Below are positions 54,249-62,952 of a stretch of 64,000 nt of DNA, in pieces. The stretch comes from JAVJST01 sp965229715. Lineage in GTDB: Bacteria > Pseudomonadota > Alphaproteobacteria > Rhodospirillales > Casp-alpha2. The notes under the pieces were generated by a model that was not told the origin of the DNA, did no database searches, and saw nothing but the letters and a program-made list of their open reading frames with translations. How positions within the stretch are numbered: the first letter of the stretch is position 1; the number at the start of each line of letters is the position of its first letter. The position numbers were made by a program, and so were the translations under genes. The stretch is taken from assembly GCA_965229715.1 (NCBI GenBank), contig CBDDJL010000004.1, positions 930,001 to 994,000 of the forward strand. Direction: 5' to 3'.

Positions 54249-56354
54249 ATGCCTGCACCACTCCGTCTTCGCATCGCCGTCGATATCGGCGGCACGTTTA
54301 CCGATACCGTCCTGATCGACGGCGAACGCCGTGTGCGCGCCACGTCGAAGACGCTCACGACCCATACCGACCCCGCCGAGGGCGCGCTTGCCGGCGTGCG
54401 ACTCGCCATCGACGAAGCGGGCGTTTCGATGAGCGACATCGAAGGCTTCATCCACGGCACAACGCTGGCGACCAACGCGCTGATCGAGCGGCGCGGCGCC
54501 ACGGTATCGACGATCACCACCGGCGGTTTCCGGGATATCCTCGAGATCGCCTACGAGCGCCGCTACAATCAATACGACATCAACCTCGACAAGCCGGATC
54601 TGATCGTGCCGCGCGAGCGCTGCTTCACGATACCGGAGCGGATCGCCGTATCGGGAAACGTTATTGAGCCTCTCGACGAAGGCGCCGTCGACGATCTGGC
54701 GCGGCAGCTCTCCGATGCCGGCACCGACGCGGCCGCCGTCTGCCTGCTGCATGCCTACGCCAACCCGGCGCACGAGCAGCGTCTCGCCGAACTGCTGCGG
54801 GCGCGGTTGCCCGATATGGCGATCACATTGTCCAGCGGCGTCAGCCCCGAAGCGCGCGAGTTCGAACGGCTGTGCACGACCATCGCCAATGCCTACATCC
54901 AGCCGCTGATGGCGACGTATCTGCAATCCTTTGCCGAGACCTTCGCCGCCGAAGGCCTGGCCTGCCCGATCCTGATGATGACCGCCGGCGGCGGCATGAC
55001 GACGCTGGCGACCGCGGCGCGGTATCCGATCCGCCTGGTCGAATCGGGCCCCGCCGGTGGCGCCGTTCTGGCGGCCCACGTGGCGGAGCAATGCGGCCTC
55101 GGCGAAGTGCTGTCGTTCGACATGGGCGGCACCACGGCGAAGCTTTGCCTGATCGACGATCATCGGCCGCAAACGTCGCGCCGCTTCGAGATCGCCCGCG
55201 CCGAGCGCTTCATCAAGGGCAGCGGCATGCCGGTCCGCATTCCGGTCGTCGAAATGATCGAGATCGGCGCCGGCGGCGGCTCTATCGCCCACGTCGACCG
55301 GCTCGGCCGCCTCAACGTCGGCCCGGAAAGCGCCGGCAGCGAACCCGGCCCCGCCGCGTTCGGGCGAGGCGGCGAGCGGCCGACGGTCACCGACGCCGAC
55401 GTGGTCATGGGCCTGATCGAGCCGGCGACCTTCGCCGAGGGCCGCTTGCACGTCGACGTGCCGCAGGCGGAGACCGTGATCGGCGCCGATGTCGGCGGCG
55501 CTCTCGGGATGACGACACCCGCCGCCGCCAACGGCATCAGCCAGATCGTCGACGAGAACATGGCCGCCGCCGCGCGCATGCACGCCGTCGAATCGGGCAA
55601 GGATCTCGGTCCCCGCACGATGATCGCCTTCGGCGGCAACGGTCCGCTGCACGCGACGCGGGTTGCGCGCAAGGCCGGCGTCGGCCGCATCCTCATACCG
55701 CAGGCGCCAGGCGTCGGCTCGGCGGTCGGGTTCCTGTTCGCGCCCATTTCGTTCGAAATCGTCCGCAGCCGCTACATGACCCTGGAACAACCGGACCTCG
55801 CCGGCCTCAACGGCCTGTTCGACGACCTCGTCGCCGAGGCGGAGTCCGTGGTCCGTGCCGGCGCGCCGGCGGGCGAGCTGATCCGCCGGCGCAGCGCCTT
55901 CATGCGCTATCGCGGCCAAGGTCATGAGATCGAGATCGAGATGCCGAACCGTTCGCTCGGCAACGACGATATCGAACCGCTACGCCGGGCATTCGAAACC
56001 GAATACAGCAACCAGTTCAGCCGTGCCGTTCCCGGCATGGTCGTCGAAATCCTGAACTGGGCGGTGAAGGTCTCGACGCTCAGCGTGCCGCCGCCGCCAC
56101 TGGCACCGCCACCCCCGGCGCGGAACGTCGGATCCGACAGTCGGCGCACGATCGTCTGCGACATCACCGGCGCGTCCGTCGACGCTGGCATTTATTTTCG
56201 CGACAGACTGACGCCCGGCGACCGCATTGCCGGGCCGGCGCTGATTATCGAGCCGCAGACCACCACACTGGTGAGCGACGACTTCTCGGCGACGATCGAC
56301 GCCGCCCGCAATATCGAACTGACCCGCACCGGCATGAAGGAGAACCGGCCATGA
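54249..56354 (+). CDS. hyuA: Hydantoinase/oxoprolinase subunit A (HyuA-type)
   Basis: 701 residues. ASKHA-fold ATPase: AVDIGGTFTDTVLID at the N-terminus, GTTLATNALIERRGA, and LSFDMGGTTAKLCLID in the second lobe. With HyuB it performs ATP-driven opening of a cyclic amide such as N-methylhydantoin, 5-oxoproline or hydantoin. It is the first of four genes that overlap end to start (ATGA each time), so all four are made together. The exact ring substrate is unknown; the downstream aminotransferase and racemase argue for an amino-acid-like product. Confidence 0.9.
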   Translation: MPAPLRLRIAVDIGGTFTDTVLIDGERRVRATSKTLTTHTDPAEGALAGVRLAIDEAGVSMSDIEGFIHGTTLATNALIERRGATVSTITTGGFRDILEIAYERRYNQYDINLDKPDLIVPRERCFTIPERIAVSGNVIEPLDEGAVDDLARQLSDAGTDAAAVCLLHAYANPAHEQRLAELLRARLPDMAITLSSGVSPEAREFERLCTTIANAYIQPLMATYLQSFAETFAAEGLACPILMMTAGGGMTTLATAARYPIRLVESGPAGGAVLAAHVAEQCGLGEVLSFDMGGTTAKLCLIDDHRPQTSRRFEIARAERFIKGSGMPVRIPVVEMIEIGAGGGSIAHVDRLGRLNVGPESAGSEPGPAAFGRGGERPTVTDADVVMGLIEPATFAEGRLHVDVPQAETVIGADVGGALGMTTPAAANGISQIVDENMAAAARMHAVESGKDLGPRTMIAFGGNGPLHATRVARKAGVGRILIPQAPGVGSAVGFLFAPISFEIVRSRYMTLEQPDLAGLNGLFDDLVAEAESVVRAGAPAGELIRRRSAFMRYRGQGHEIEIEMPNRSLGNDDIEPLRRAFETEYSNQFSRAVPGMVVEILNWAVKVSTLSVPPPPLAPPPPARNVGSDSRRTIVCDITGASVDAGIYFRDRLTPGDRIAGPALIIEPQTTTLVSDDFSATIDAARNIELTRTGMKENRP

Positions 56355-58009
56355 CCCAACTCGATCCGACACGCCTTCAGGTCATGTGGAACCGCCTGCT
56401 TGCGATCGTCGAGGAACAGGGCCAGACCCTGATCCGCGCCGCGTTCAGTCCGATCGTTCGCGAGAGCGGCGATATCTCCGCCGGTATTTTCGACCTTCAG
56501 GGCCGCATGCTGGTGCAGGCGGTCACCGGCACGCCGGGCCACATCAACACCATGGCGGAAGCCGTGAAATCGTTGCGCGGCATGTTCCCGCTACAGGAAA
56601 TGCGCCCCGGCGACATTTACATGACCAACGATCCGTGGCTTGCATCGGGGCACCTCAACGACTTTCTGCTGATGATGCCGGTGTTTCACAACGACCGCAT
56701 CGTCGGCTTCACCTCGTGCACGTCGCATCTGGCCGACCTCGGCGGCCTCGGCATGGGCCCTGAAGGATCGGACGTCTACGACGAAGGCCTGATGATCCCG
56801 CCGTGCAAGTTGGTCGACGCTGGCGAGATCAACGCGTTCCTGATGGAGATCGTCCGCGTCAACTCGCGCGAGGCCGTCGCCAACGAAGGCGATATCTATG
56901 CCCTGATCGCCTGCTGCGAGGCGGGCGCGAAACGCACCGTCGACATGATGGTCGAGTTCGGGATCGACGACCTCGACGCTCTCGCAACCTACATCATCGA
57001 AACCTCTCGGCGCGGCACCCTTGAGGCCATCGCCGCGATTCCGCCGGGCGTTTACGAAAACACCCTGATGGTCGACGGCTACGAAAAGGACATCACGTTG
57101 GCGGCGACGCTGACAGTCGGTGCGGACGGCATCCACCTCGACTACGCCGGCACGTCGGACTGCTCGAAGAAGGGCATCAACTGTCCGATCAACTATGCGG
57201 CCGCGTATTCGGTCTTCGCGCTGCGTTGCATCGTCGGGCCGGACATCCCCAACAATGCCGGCTCGCTGGAACCCTTCACGGTGGACGGCCCCGCGGGCTG
57301 CATCCTGAACGCGCAGCACCCGGCGCCCGTGGCGCAACGCCATTCGATCGGGCAGATGACGCCGGACCTCGTTCTCGGATGCCTGTTTCAGGCGATCCCG
57401 GATCGCATCCCGGCCGAGGGCGCGTCGTGCCTTTACGACCTGCCGATCCGCAACACGCCGGAAGCGGCCCAGTCGGGCGGCGTCGCGTTCGCCATGGAGT
57501 TGGTGCACAACGGCGGCACCGGCGCGCGGCCGCTCAAGGACGGCCTGTCGGTGACGGCCTATCCGAGCGGCGTCTGGGGATCGCAGGTCGAAACCACGGA
57601 GGCGGCCGCCCCCGTCCGCTACATCCGGCGGGAACTTCGAACGGACAGCGGCGGCGGCGGCGTTTATCGCGGCGGCCTCGGGCAGCGCATCGAGATGGAG
57701 CCGGCCGGCGATGACGGGTTTCTCGTCTTCCTGTCGGTCGAGCGCGTCAAGTTTGCGGCGGCAGGGCGCGGCGGCGGCCGCGAAGGCGCGCGTGGGCGCA
57801 TCCGCATTTCCGACAGCCCCGACCTGCCGAGCAAGGGCGCCCTGCGCATCGATCCGGGCGAGCGATTGATCTTCGAAACCCCGGGCGGCGGCGGTTATGG
57901 CGACCCCCGGATGCGCGACCGGGCCGCCGTCGCCGCCGACATAGCCGCCGGATTGATTTCACCCGAGGCGGCGCGCGCAATCTATGGATACGAAGGAGCC
58001 GGGTCATGA
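56351..58009 (+). CDS. hyuB: Hydantoinase/oxoprolinase subunit B (HyuB-type)
   Basis: 552 residues. Family runs: RESGDISAGIFDLQGRMLVQA, the metal-region YMTNDPWLASGHLNDF and FTSCTSHLADLGG, and the C-terminal LSVERVKFAAAGRGGGREG. HyuB supplies the hydrolytic/ligand-binding half of the HyuAB complex. It starts in the hyuA stop and overlaps the aminotransferase gene. Nothing points to truncation. Confidence 0.92.
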   Translation: MTQLDPTRLQVMWNRLLAIVEEQGQTLIRAAFSPIVRESGDISAGIFDLQGRMLVQAVTGTPGHINTMAEAVKSLRGMFPLQEMRPGDIYMTNDPWLASGHLNDFLLMMPVFHNDRIVGFTSCTSHLADLGGLGMGPEGSDVYDEGLMIPPCKLVDAGEINAFLMEIVRVNSREAVANEGDIYALIACCEAGAKRTVDMMVEFGIDDLDALATYIIETSRRGTLEAIAAIPPGVYENTLMVDGYEKDITLAATLTVGADGIHLDYAGTSDCSKKGINCPINYAAAYSVFALRCIVGPDIPNNAGSLEPFTVDGPAGCILNAQHPAPVAQRHSIGQMTPDLVLGCLFQAIPDRIPAEGASCLYDLPIRNTPEAAQSGGVAFAMELVHNGGTGARPLKDGLSVTAYPSGVWGSQVETTEAAAPVRYIRRELRTDSGGGGVYRGGLGQRIEMEPAGDDGFLVFLSVERVKFAAAGRGGGREGARGRIRISDSPDLPSKGALRIDPGERLIFETPGGGGYGDPRMRDRAAVAADIAAGLISPEAARAIYGYEGAGS

Positions 58010-59103
58010 CCGGAACGACGATCAGGCCCCGCGACCACGTCGCGGCCATGACCGCCTATGGCGTCGCCCCCGTCGAGGTGCCGCCGGATGTCGACATCCT
58101 CAACCTGAACATGAACGAAAGCGCCCTGCCGCCGAGTCCCGCCGCCATCGACGCCGGCGTCATGGCGATGCAGCGCGGCCATCTCTACAGCGATTCCGGT
58201 TGGACGGGCCTCCGCGCGGCGATCGCCGACGTCCACGGCCTCGATGCTGATCGCATGCTCGTCGGCGCCGGTTCCATGGAACTGCTGGGCGCAACCATCG
58301 CCGCGTTCGCGGGGCCGGGCGACCAGGTGCTATCGACCGAGTACGCCTACGCGTACTTTCGCGAGGCATCGAAGGCAGCCCAGGCGGACTACGTGACCGT
58401 GCCGGAACCGGCGATGCGGGTTTCGGTCGATAGGGTGCTGGACGCCGTCACGCCGGCCACGCGGATTGTATTAATCTGCAACCCCGGCAATCCGACCGGC
58501 ACGCGGATCGGGCGGGACGACATCGTCCGCCTGCGCGAAAACCTGCCGGGCGGCGTGTTGCTGGTCGTCGACGAAGCCTACGCCGAGTTCGCCGATCATC
58601 TCGGCGAGCAAATGTTCGATCTGGTGAATCGCGGCGACGCCGTCGTAACGCGGACGTTCTCGAAGGCCTACGCACTGGCCGGCATGCGCGTCGGTTGGGG
58701 CCTGTTTCCGCCCGCCGTCGCGGAACAGGTCCGCAAGCTCATCGTTCCGGGCAGCGTCAGCACGACGAGCCAGGCCGCCGCGACGGCGGCCGTCCGGGAT
58801 CAGGACTACAAGGAACGGATCTGCACGGAAACGTCGGCGCGGCGCGACAGATTCGCGGCGGACCTGCGGGGGCTCGGCCTTGCCGTGACCGAGAGCCACA
58901 CCAATTTCGTGCTGATCGACTTCAGCGGCGCGGACCGCGCCGCACGCGCCGATGCCTTCCTGCGGAACCGCGGCATCGTTTTCCGCCCGATGGGTTTTTA
59001 TGGCCTGCCGCAGTGTCTGCGCGCCACCATCGGCAGCAAAGACGATATGGCGAAAACGGCACAGGCGCTTCGTAACTGGCGAACCGAGGAGGAACGGTCA
59101 TGA
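58006..59103 (+). CDS. Class I/II (histidinol-phosphate-like) aminotransferase
   Basis: 365 residues. Fold-type I PLP enzyme related to HisC: LNMNESALPPSP near the start, ICNPGNPTGTRIGRDDI, DEAYAEFADH, and the cofactor lysine in TFSKAYALAGMRVGWGL. The true hisC locus is not here, so this copy likely works on the hydantoin-operon product, for example converting a D- or L-amino acid to its keto acid. It begins in the hyuB stop and overlaps the racemase start. Substrate is inference. Confidence 0.87.
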   Translation: MTGTTIRPRDHVAAMTAYGVAPVEVPPDVDILNLNMNESALPPSPAAIDAGVMAMQRGHLYSDSGWTGLRAAIADVHGLDADRMLVGAGSMELLGATIAAFAGPGDQVLSTEYAYAYFREASKAAQADYVTVPEPAMRVSVDRVLDAVTPATRIVLICNPGNPTGTRIGRDDIVRLRENLPGGVLLVVDEAYAEFADHLGEQMFDLVNRGDAVVTRTFSKAYALAGMRVGWGLFPPAVAEQVRKLIVPGSVSTTSQAAATAAVRDQDYKERICTETSARRDRFAADLRGLGLAVTESHTNFVLIDFSGADRAARADAFLRNRGIVFRPMGFYGLPQCLRATIGSKDDMAKTAQALRNWRTEEERS

Positions 59104-59849
59104 CCATGACGAACCGGGGCCGGGCACGGCTGGGCATTCTCGTGCCCTACACCAACAGCAATCTGGAGCCGGACATGACCCTGCTGGCGCCGCGGGGCGT
59201 GAGTTGTCATTTCGCCCGGCTCGGCGGTTACGACATCGAGAAAATTCCCGACGACAAGCAGATGGCGGGGCTCGGCGCGGCGGACCTCGACGAACCGCTG
59301 CGCCTGATCGGCGGGATGCGGCCCGACGTGGTGCTCTACGGCTGCACGTCGGCAACCCTGACCCACGGCCGCGCTTTCGATACCGAGCTGTCGGCAACCA
59401 TTCGCGAACGCATCGGCGTCCCGAGCGTCACGGCGGCGGGCGCGCTGGTCGCCGCCATGCACATCCTTGGCATTTCGCGCGTCGGGTTCTCGTCGCCCTA
59501 CGTCGGCGCGATCAACGATCTCGCCGTTGCGTTCTTTGCCGACGCCGGCGTCGAAACCGTATCGCGCGCCGATATCGGCCGCGAACTCGGCAATTACGGC
59601 CAGGGCGAGCTGACGCCCGACGAGGTCCGCGCCCTGGCGCTCAAGGCCGACAGCCCCGAGGCGGAGGCCATCGTGCTGTCATGCACCGACATGCGCAGCG
59701 TCGAGGCGATCGCACGACTGGAAGACGACCTCGGCAAGCCCGTCATCTCGTCGAACCAGGCGATGATGTATCAGGCGCTCGTTGCCGCCGGCATCGATCC
59801 GTCCGACGTCCAATGCGGGCAGCTGTTCAGATCGCAACGTGCGGCCTGA
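59100..59849 (+). CDS. Asp/Glu/hydantoin racemase-superfamily protein (maleate isomerase/arylmalonate decarboxylase-like)
   Basis: 249 residues. The two catalytic cysteines of the superfamily are Cys82 (LYGCTSATLTH) and Cys195 (LSCTDMRSVEA). LGILVPYTNSNLEPD is the usual first-strand run for maleate isomerase/AMDase-type members, so racemisation, cis-trans isomerisation or decarboxylation are all open. It is the fourth gene of the hyu operon, overlapping the aminotransferase stop. Hydantoin pathways often include a racemase so that both enantiomers can be used. Confidence 0.86.
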   Translation: MTMTNRGRARLGILVPYTNSNLEPDMTLLAPRGVSCHFARLGGYDIEKIPDDKQMAGLGAADLDEPLRLIGGMRPDVVLYGCTSATLTHGRAFDTELSATIRERIGVPSVTAAGALVAAMHILGISRVGFSSPYVGAINDLAVAFFADAGVETVSRADIGRELGNYGQGELTPDEVRALALKADSPEAEAIVLSCTDMRSVEAIARLEDDLGKPVISSNQAMMYQALVAAGIDPSDVQCGQLFRSQRAA

Positions 59850-59855
59850 ACCCGT

Positions 59856-60389
59856 TCAGGACCCTTCTTCCCGGGCGTATCGCGTCACGTGGTACTGGAA
59901 CGATTCGATAAGCTCTTCGCTCTCGCGGGGGCCGGCAAGAATCCGTTTCCGTTGCCCCGCGCCATCGAGCAGCAACAACGTCACATGGCCGACACCGTGG
60001 GCATTCGCCAGTCTCCGCCCTTCGGCCGTGTGAATGTTGGCGACAAGAAACTGCAACCTGTCTTCGCCGATCGCGCAGACGGCGTCACGCGCCTCGCGCT
60101 GCAACGCGACGCAGCGCGGGCACTCCGGGTCGTGGATCTGGACGACGGCCGGCTTCCCGTTGCCGATCCGCGAAAGATCGTGTTCGCGCACGGTGGCCTG
60201 GACCTCGCGCATTAGCGCCCAGCCGCCGCCGGCGGCAACGACCGCCACGATGCCCCCGGTCCGGAACCGCTTGAGAAGCGACCGGCGGGACAGAGCGTCG
60301 TCCGCCATATCGATGGCCGACGTCCGTGCCTGAGCGGCCGTTCTTGTCCGTTTCGATTTGTGCCGGTGCTGTTTTTTCTGACGTTTCAT
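59856..60389 (-). CDS. Membrane-anchored or exported thioredoxin-fold protein with CxxC
   Basis: 177 residues. A basic N-terminus with an RRSLLKRFRTGGIVAVVAAGGGW segment looks like a Tat-type or uncleaved anchor signal. The core has VVQIHDPECPRCVALQREA: a CPRC pair in the thioredoxin position, and THGVGHVTLLLLDGAG in place of the cis-proline loop (no proline seen), so redox activity may differ. A start at 60308 (MADDALSRR) would shorten the basic lead. Convergent with the racemase gene; upstream lies the TlpA-like gene. Confidence 0.7.
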   Translation of the reverse strand: MKRQKKQHRHKSKRTRTAAQARTSAIDMADDALSRRSLLKRFRTGGIVAVVAAGGGWALMREVQATVREHDLSRIGNGKPAVVQIHDPECPRCVALQREARDAVCAIGEDRLQFLVANIHTAEGRRLANAHGVGHVTLLLLDGAGQRKRILAGPRESEELIESFQYHVTRYAREEGS

Positions 60390-60440
60390 GTCGAGAGCCC
60401 CCGTCTGTTCGATAATCGTGATGGCGACATTCCCGTCGGA

Positions 60441-60977
60441 TCAGCCATCCGCAAGATGCGGCCGGATCGCGGTTTCAAGTTCGTCGGCCGTCGCATGCAT
60501 CTTCGTCGCGCCCTTTTCGTGAATGAAGGCGGTGATCGGCACACCGGCCGGGTCGTAGACATAAACCGACGGGATTCGCCTGACGCCGCCGAAGGTATCG
60601 GCGAGACGCCGGTCTTCCTCGCCGCCGAGCGCGGCGAACGTCGGCTTCGTGCGGTCGAGAAAGCGTGTCATCCGCGCCGCGCTGTCCTTCTTGAAGTGCA
60701 ATTCGAAAATATTGAGGGCGACGATGGCGACCCGTTCCTCGGGCAGGCGCGTACGCAGCTTGTTCAGTTCCCGGAACTCGGCCGTGCACGGCGGACACCA
60801 ACTGGCGAAAAACGAGACGACGACGATCTTGCCGTCGAGGTCGGGAACCGGCACATCGGTCAGCGGCGACATGCCAACGATCATCGCCCGCCCCTTGTCG
60901 TCCAGCGGCGGCGGCTCGGCGGCCAGCGGTGCGAACGGCAACAGAAAAAAGACCGTGAGGGCGGCAAGACGAACCAT
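60441..60977 (-). CDS. TlpA-like exported thioredoxin
   Basis: 178 residues from ATG 60977. Signal peptide AALTVFFLLPFAPLAA, cleaved near AEPPP. The active site is SFFASWCPPCTAEFRELNKL; the cis-proline is in RIPSVYVYD. TlpA/ResA-type proteins reduce disulfides on the outer side of the membrane, often for cytochrome c or oxidase assembly. It is 51 bp upstream of the other thioredoxin-fold gene on the same strand, so the two may act together. A 23-residue upstream extension (to 61046) is unlikely. Confidence 0.86.
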   Translation of the reverse strand: MVRLAALTVFFLLPFAPLAAEPPPLDDKGRAMIVGMSPLTDVPVPDLDGKIVVVSFFASWCPPCTAEFRELNKLRTRLPEERVAIVALNIFELHFKKDSAARMTRFLDRTKPTFAALGGEEDRRLADTFGGVRRIPSVYVYDPAGVPITAFIHEKGATKMHATADELETAIRPHLADG

Positions 60978-61071
60978 GGAACGAGAATCGCCGCACGCCG
61001 GAGCGACGCCAAACCAATTGACGACACAATCGCGTGAGGCCGGCACGGGTTCCGGGGTCTGTACTCAATTC

Positions 61072-61250
61072 CGTTCATTCCGGCCTCGACTTTCCTCCAA
61101 CTCGTTGAGTTGGCGAGGAAAGTCAGTGAGCCGGAATCCCGAAGCCGGTCGAGAAACCGACCATGCCGGCCGACCCGGATTCCGGATCGCAAGGCTTGCA
61201 AGCCGGAAATCCTTCGCTTTCCGGGCTCGCCTAACGTCCGGAATGAGCGG
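61072..61250. repeat. Palindrome-rich intergenic element
   Basis: A 298-bp gap between the TlpA-like gene and the decarboxylase holds nested inverted repeats: GACTTTCCTC-CAACTC-GTT-GAGTTG-GC-GAGGAAAGTC (61088-61124), a perfect GGCTTGCAAGCC (61193-61204), and imperfect outer ends CCGTTCATTC / GAATGAGCGG. TCCGG-type cores recur. This looks like an extragenic repeat element; it is also where the decarboxylase transcript would end. Confidence 0.7.
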
Positions 61251-61275
61251 TACAGGTTCGTTGAGTCCAGAGAGC

Positions 61276-62727
61276 CTAGGATACCTCGTTCAGGGCCTGG
61301 TCTTCCTCGCTGTCGGCGCGGCGGATCATCCGCACGGCGCCGCTCTCCTCGATCAGCAGCACCGCCGGTCGGCCGCGGCCGTTGAGGGCGAAAATCTGGT
61401 CCTGGCTGTAGGCGCCGCAATCGAGAAACGCAACGATGTCGTCCGCCGCCGTCGCCGCCGGCAGTTCGCGGTATCCCGGCATGTGCACCAGGTGCCGCCT
61501 GAGCGTATCGGCAAACGGCTGCAGGCCCGGCTCGGTTTCGAGCAGACGCTTCAGGGTTCCCTCGCCCTCGACGTCGTAGAACGAGTCGCCGTTGTCGCAC
61601 AGCGGACCGACGACGCGGAACAAACCCGTCTCCGTTTCCGCCGTGCGGTTCGCCGTCACCATGTGGAAGTACCAGCGATAGACGAACGCCTCGAGGAGCG
61701 TGTGGTAGCCGGCGTCGAGATAGAGCCAGTCGTCCATCTCGCCGGCGCGCGGCCGGCGTTTCACGTTCTCGACCGTACTCAAGAGGATGGCCGCATTGAC
61801 CACCATCGAGCGGCCCGGTTCGATCACGATCTGACGGCCGCCGTCGAGCGCGGCCAGGATCGGCGGCACCACGGCGGACGCCACATCGGCCGGCGTCATA
61901 TCGGATCGGTAGTAGCCGATCCCCGGCGACTGGTCGTTGTACTTCACGTAGTTGCCGGGAAAACCGCCGCCGACGTTGATGTGATCGAGGGCATGGCCGA
62001 CGATGCCCTCGGCCATTGCCGCCTTGGCGGCAATGAACCGGCCGGCCTCGGCATAGCTCGACCGCTCGGTGATCTGCGAACCGATATGAACGTGCAGCCC
62101 GGCGAGATGCACGCGGTCCTTCGCCTGATCGAGGATCGGCAAGCACGCCTCGAAGTCGTGTTCGGTCATGCCGAATTTGGTGGCACTCGATGCGGTCTCG
62201 ATACCGGGCGCCGTGCCGCTCTCCAACTCGGGAACCAGGCGCAGGGCGACGTTGGCCTTCAGATCCGCGTCCCGGGCGACGTCGGCGATACGCTGCAGCT
62301 CGAACGGCGAGTCCACATTGATCGCCTTGATCGCGGGCGACATCGCCGCGGCCAGTTCCTCGCGGCTCTTGGCGACGCCGTTGAGCACGATATCGCTGTC
62401 GGGAAATCCGGCACGCCGGGCCTTCGTCAATTCGCCTTTGGAGTTGACCTCGATGGCGATGCCGGCCTTGCGGATGACCCGCAAAATGCCGTCCAGGTTG
62501 CAGGCTTTCGATGCATAGGCGACGCAGACGTCCGGGTGCTGGGCGGCAAAACCGTCATGGATGCGGCGTGCGGTTTCAAGGATCTTGCGCTCCGAATAGA
62601 CATAGAGCGGCGTGCCGTACTCGACCGCCAGCGCCAGCGTGTCGACGCCGTCGAACCAAAGCCGCCCGTCGCGGTCCTCGACATATCCCGGCTCCTGCCA
62701 GGGCTCGTACTTGAAATGATCCCGCAT
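61276..62727 (-). CDS. Fold-type III PLP decarboxylase (diaminopimelate/ornithine decarboxylase family)
   Basis: 483 residues, longer than the ~420 of LysA. PLP lysine is Lys74 in CVAYASKACN; GLHVHIGSQ, NVGGGFPGNY and IEPGRSMVV bind the cofactor. The active-site run that reads CESGD in diaminopimelate decarboxylase is CDNGD here (Cys377-Asp381); the glutamate and serine that grip the substrate end are changed, so it should act on another amino acid or amine. The position beside the methyltransferase-ligase fusion (225 bp, divergent) suggests a shared pathway. Family is certain, substrate unknown. Confidence 0.88.
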   Translation of the reverse strand: MRDHFKYEPWQEPGYVEDRDGRLWFDGVDTLALAVEYGTPLYVYSERKILETARRIHDGFAAQHPDVCVAYASKACNLDGILRVIRKAGIAIEVNSKGELTKARRAGFPDSDIVLNGVAKSREELAAAMSPAIKAINVDSPFELQRIADVARDADLKANVALRLVPELESGTAPGIETASSATKFGMTEHDFEACLPILDQAKDRVHLAGLHVHIGSQITERSSYAEAGRFIAAKAAMAEGIVGHALDHINVGGGFPGNYVKYNDQSPGIGYYRSDMTPADVASAVVPPILAALDGGRQIVIEPGRSMVVNAAILLSTVENVKRRPRAGEMDDWLYLDAGYHTLLEAFVYRWYFHMVTANRTAETETGLFRVVGPLCDNGDSFYDVEGEGTLKRLLETEPGLQPFADTLRRHLVHMPGYRELPAATAADDIVAFLDCGAYSQDQIFALNGRGRPAVLLIEESGAVRMIRRADSEEDQALNEVS

Positions 62728-62867
62728 GACGGTCTCCTAAACTGTCGGTACTCGGACTAAGGGCTTCGAACACGCAGAAAATACCGGATTTCCGGGACTC
62801 TCAAGCCATGCAAAATGGGACGGTCTGAGAGGGTCGAGGCCCGTCAAATCAACAATTGTCATTTCAC

Positions 62868-62900
62868 GCAAATGCGGGCATTTGCGCAGAAATTTTTTGT
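62868..62900 (+). promoter_or_regulatory. Hairpin with T-run in the leader of the methyltransferase gene
   Basis: GCAAATGC-GG-GCATTTGC (62868-62885) followed after nine bases by TTTTTT, 53-85 bp before the ATG at 62953. No forward gene ends upstream, so it may be a leader attenuator or an operator in the divergent promoter gap. Confidence 0.5.
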
Positions 62901-62952
62901 TCGTCGGCCCCGGCCGCACGGTGCGGCTCGGTCTCCTGACGGGAGAAACGCC

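Noticed and set aside
54117..55925. 602-residue reverse frame over hyuA
   Set aside because: Antisense of hyuA; no recognisable domain.
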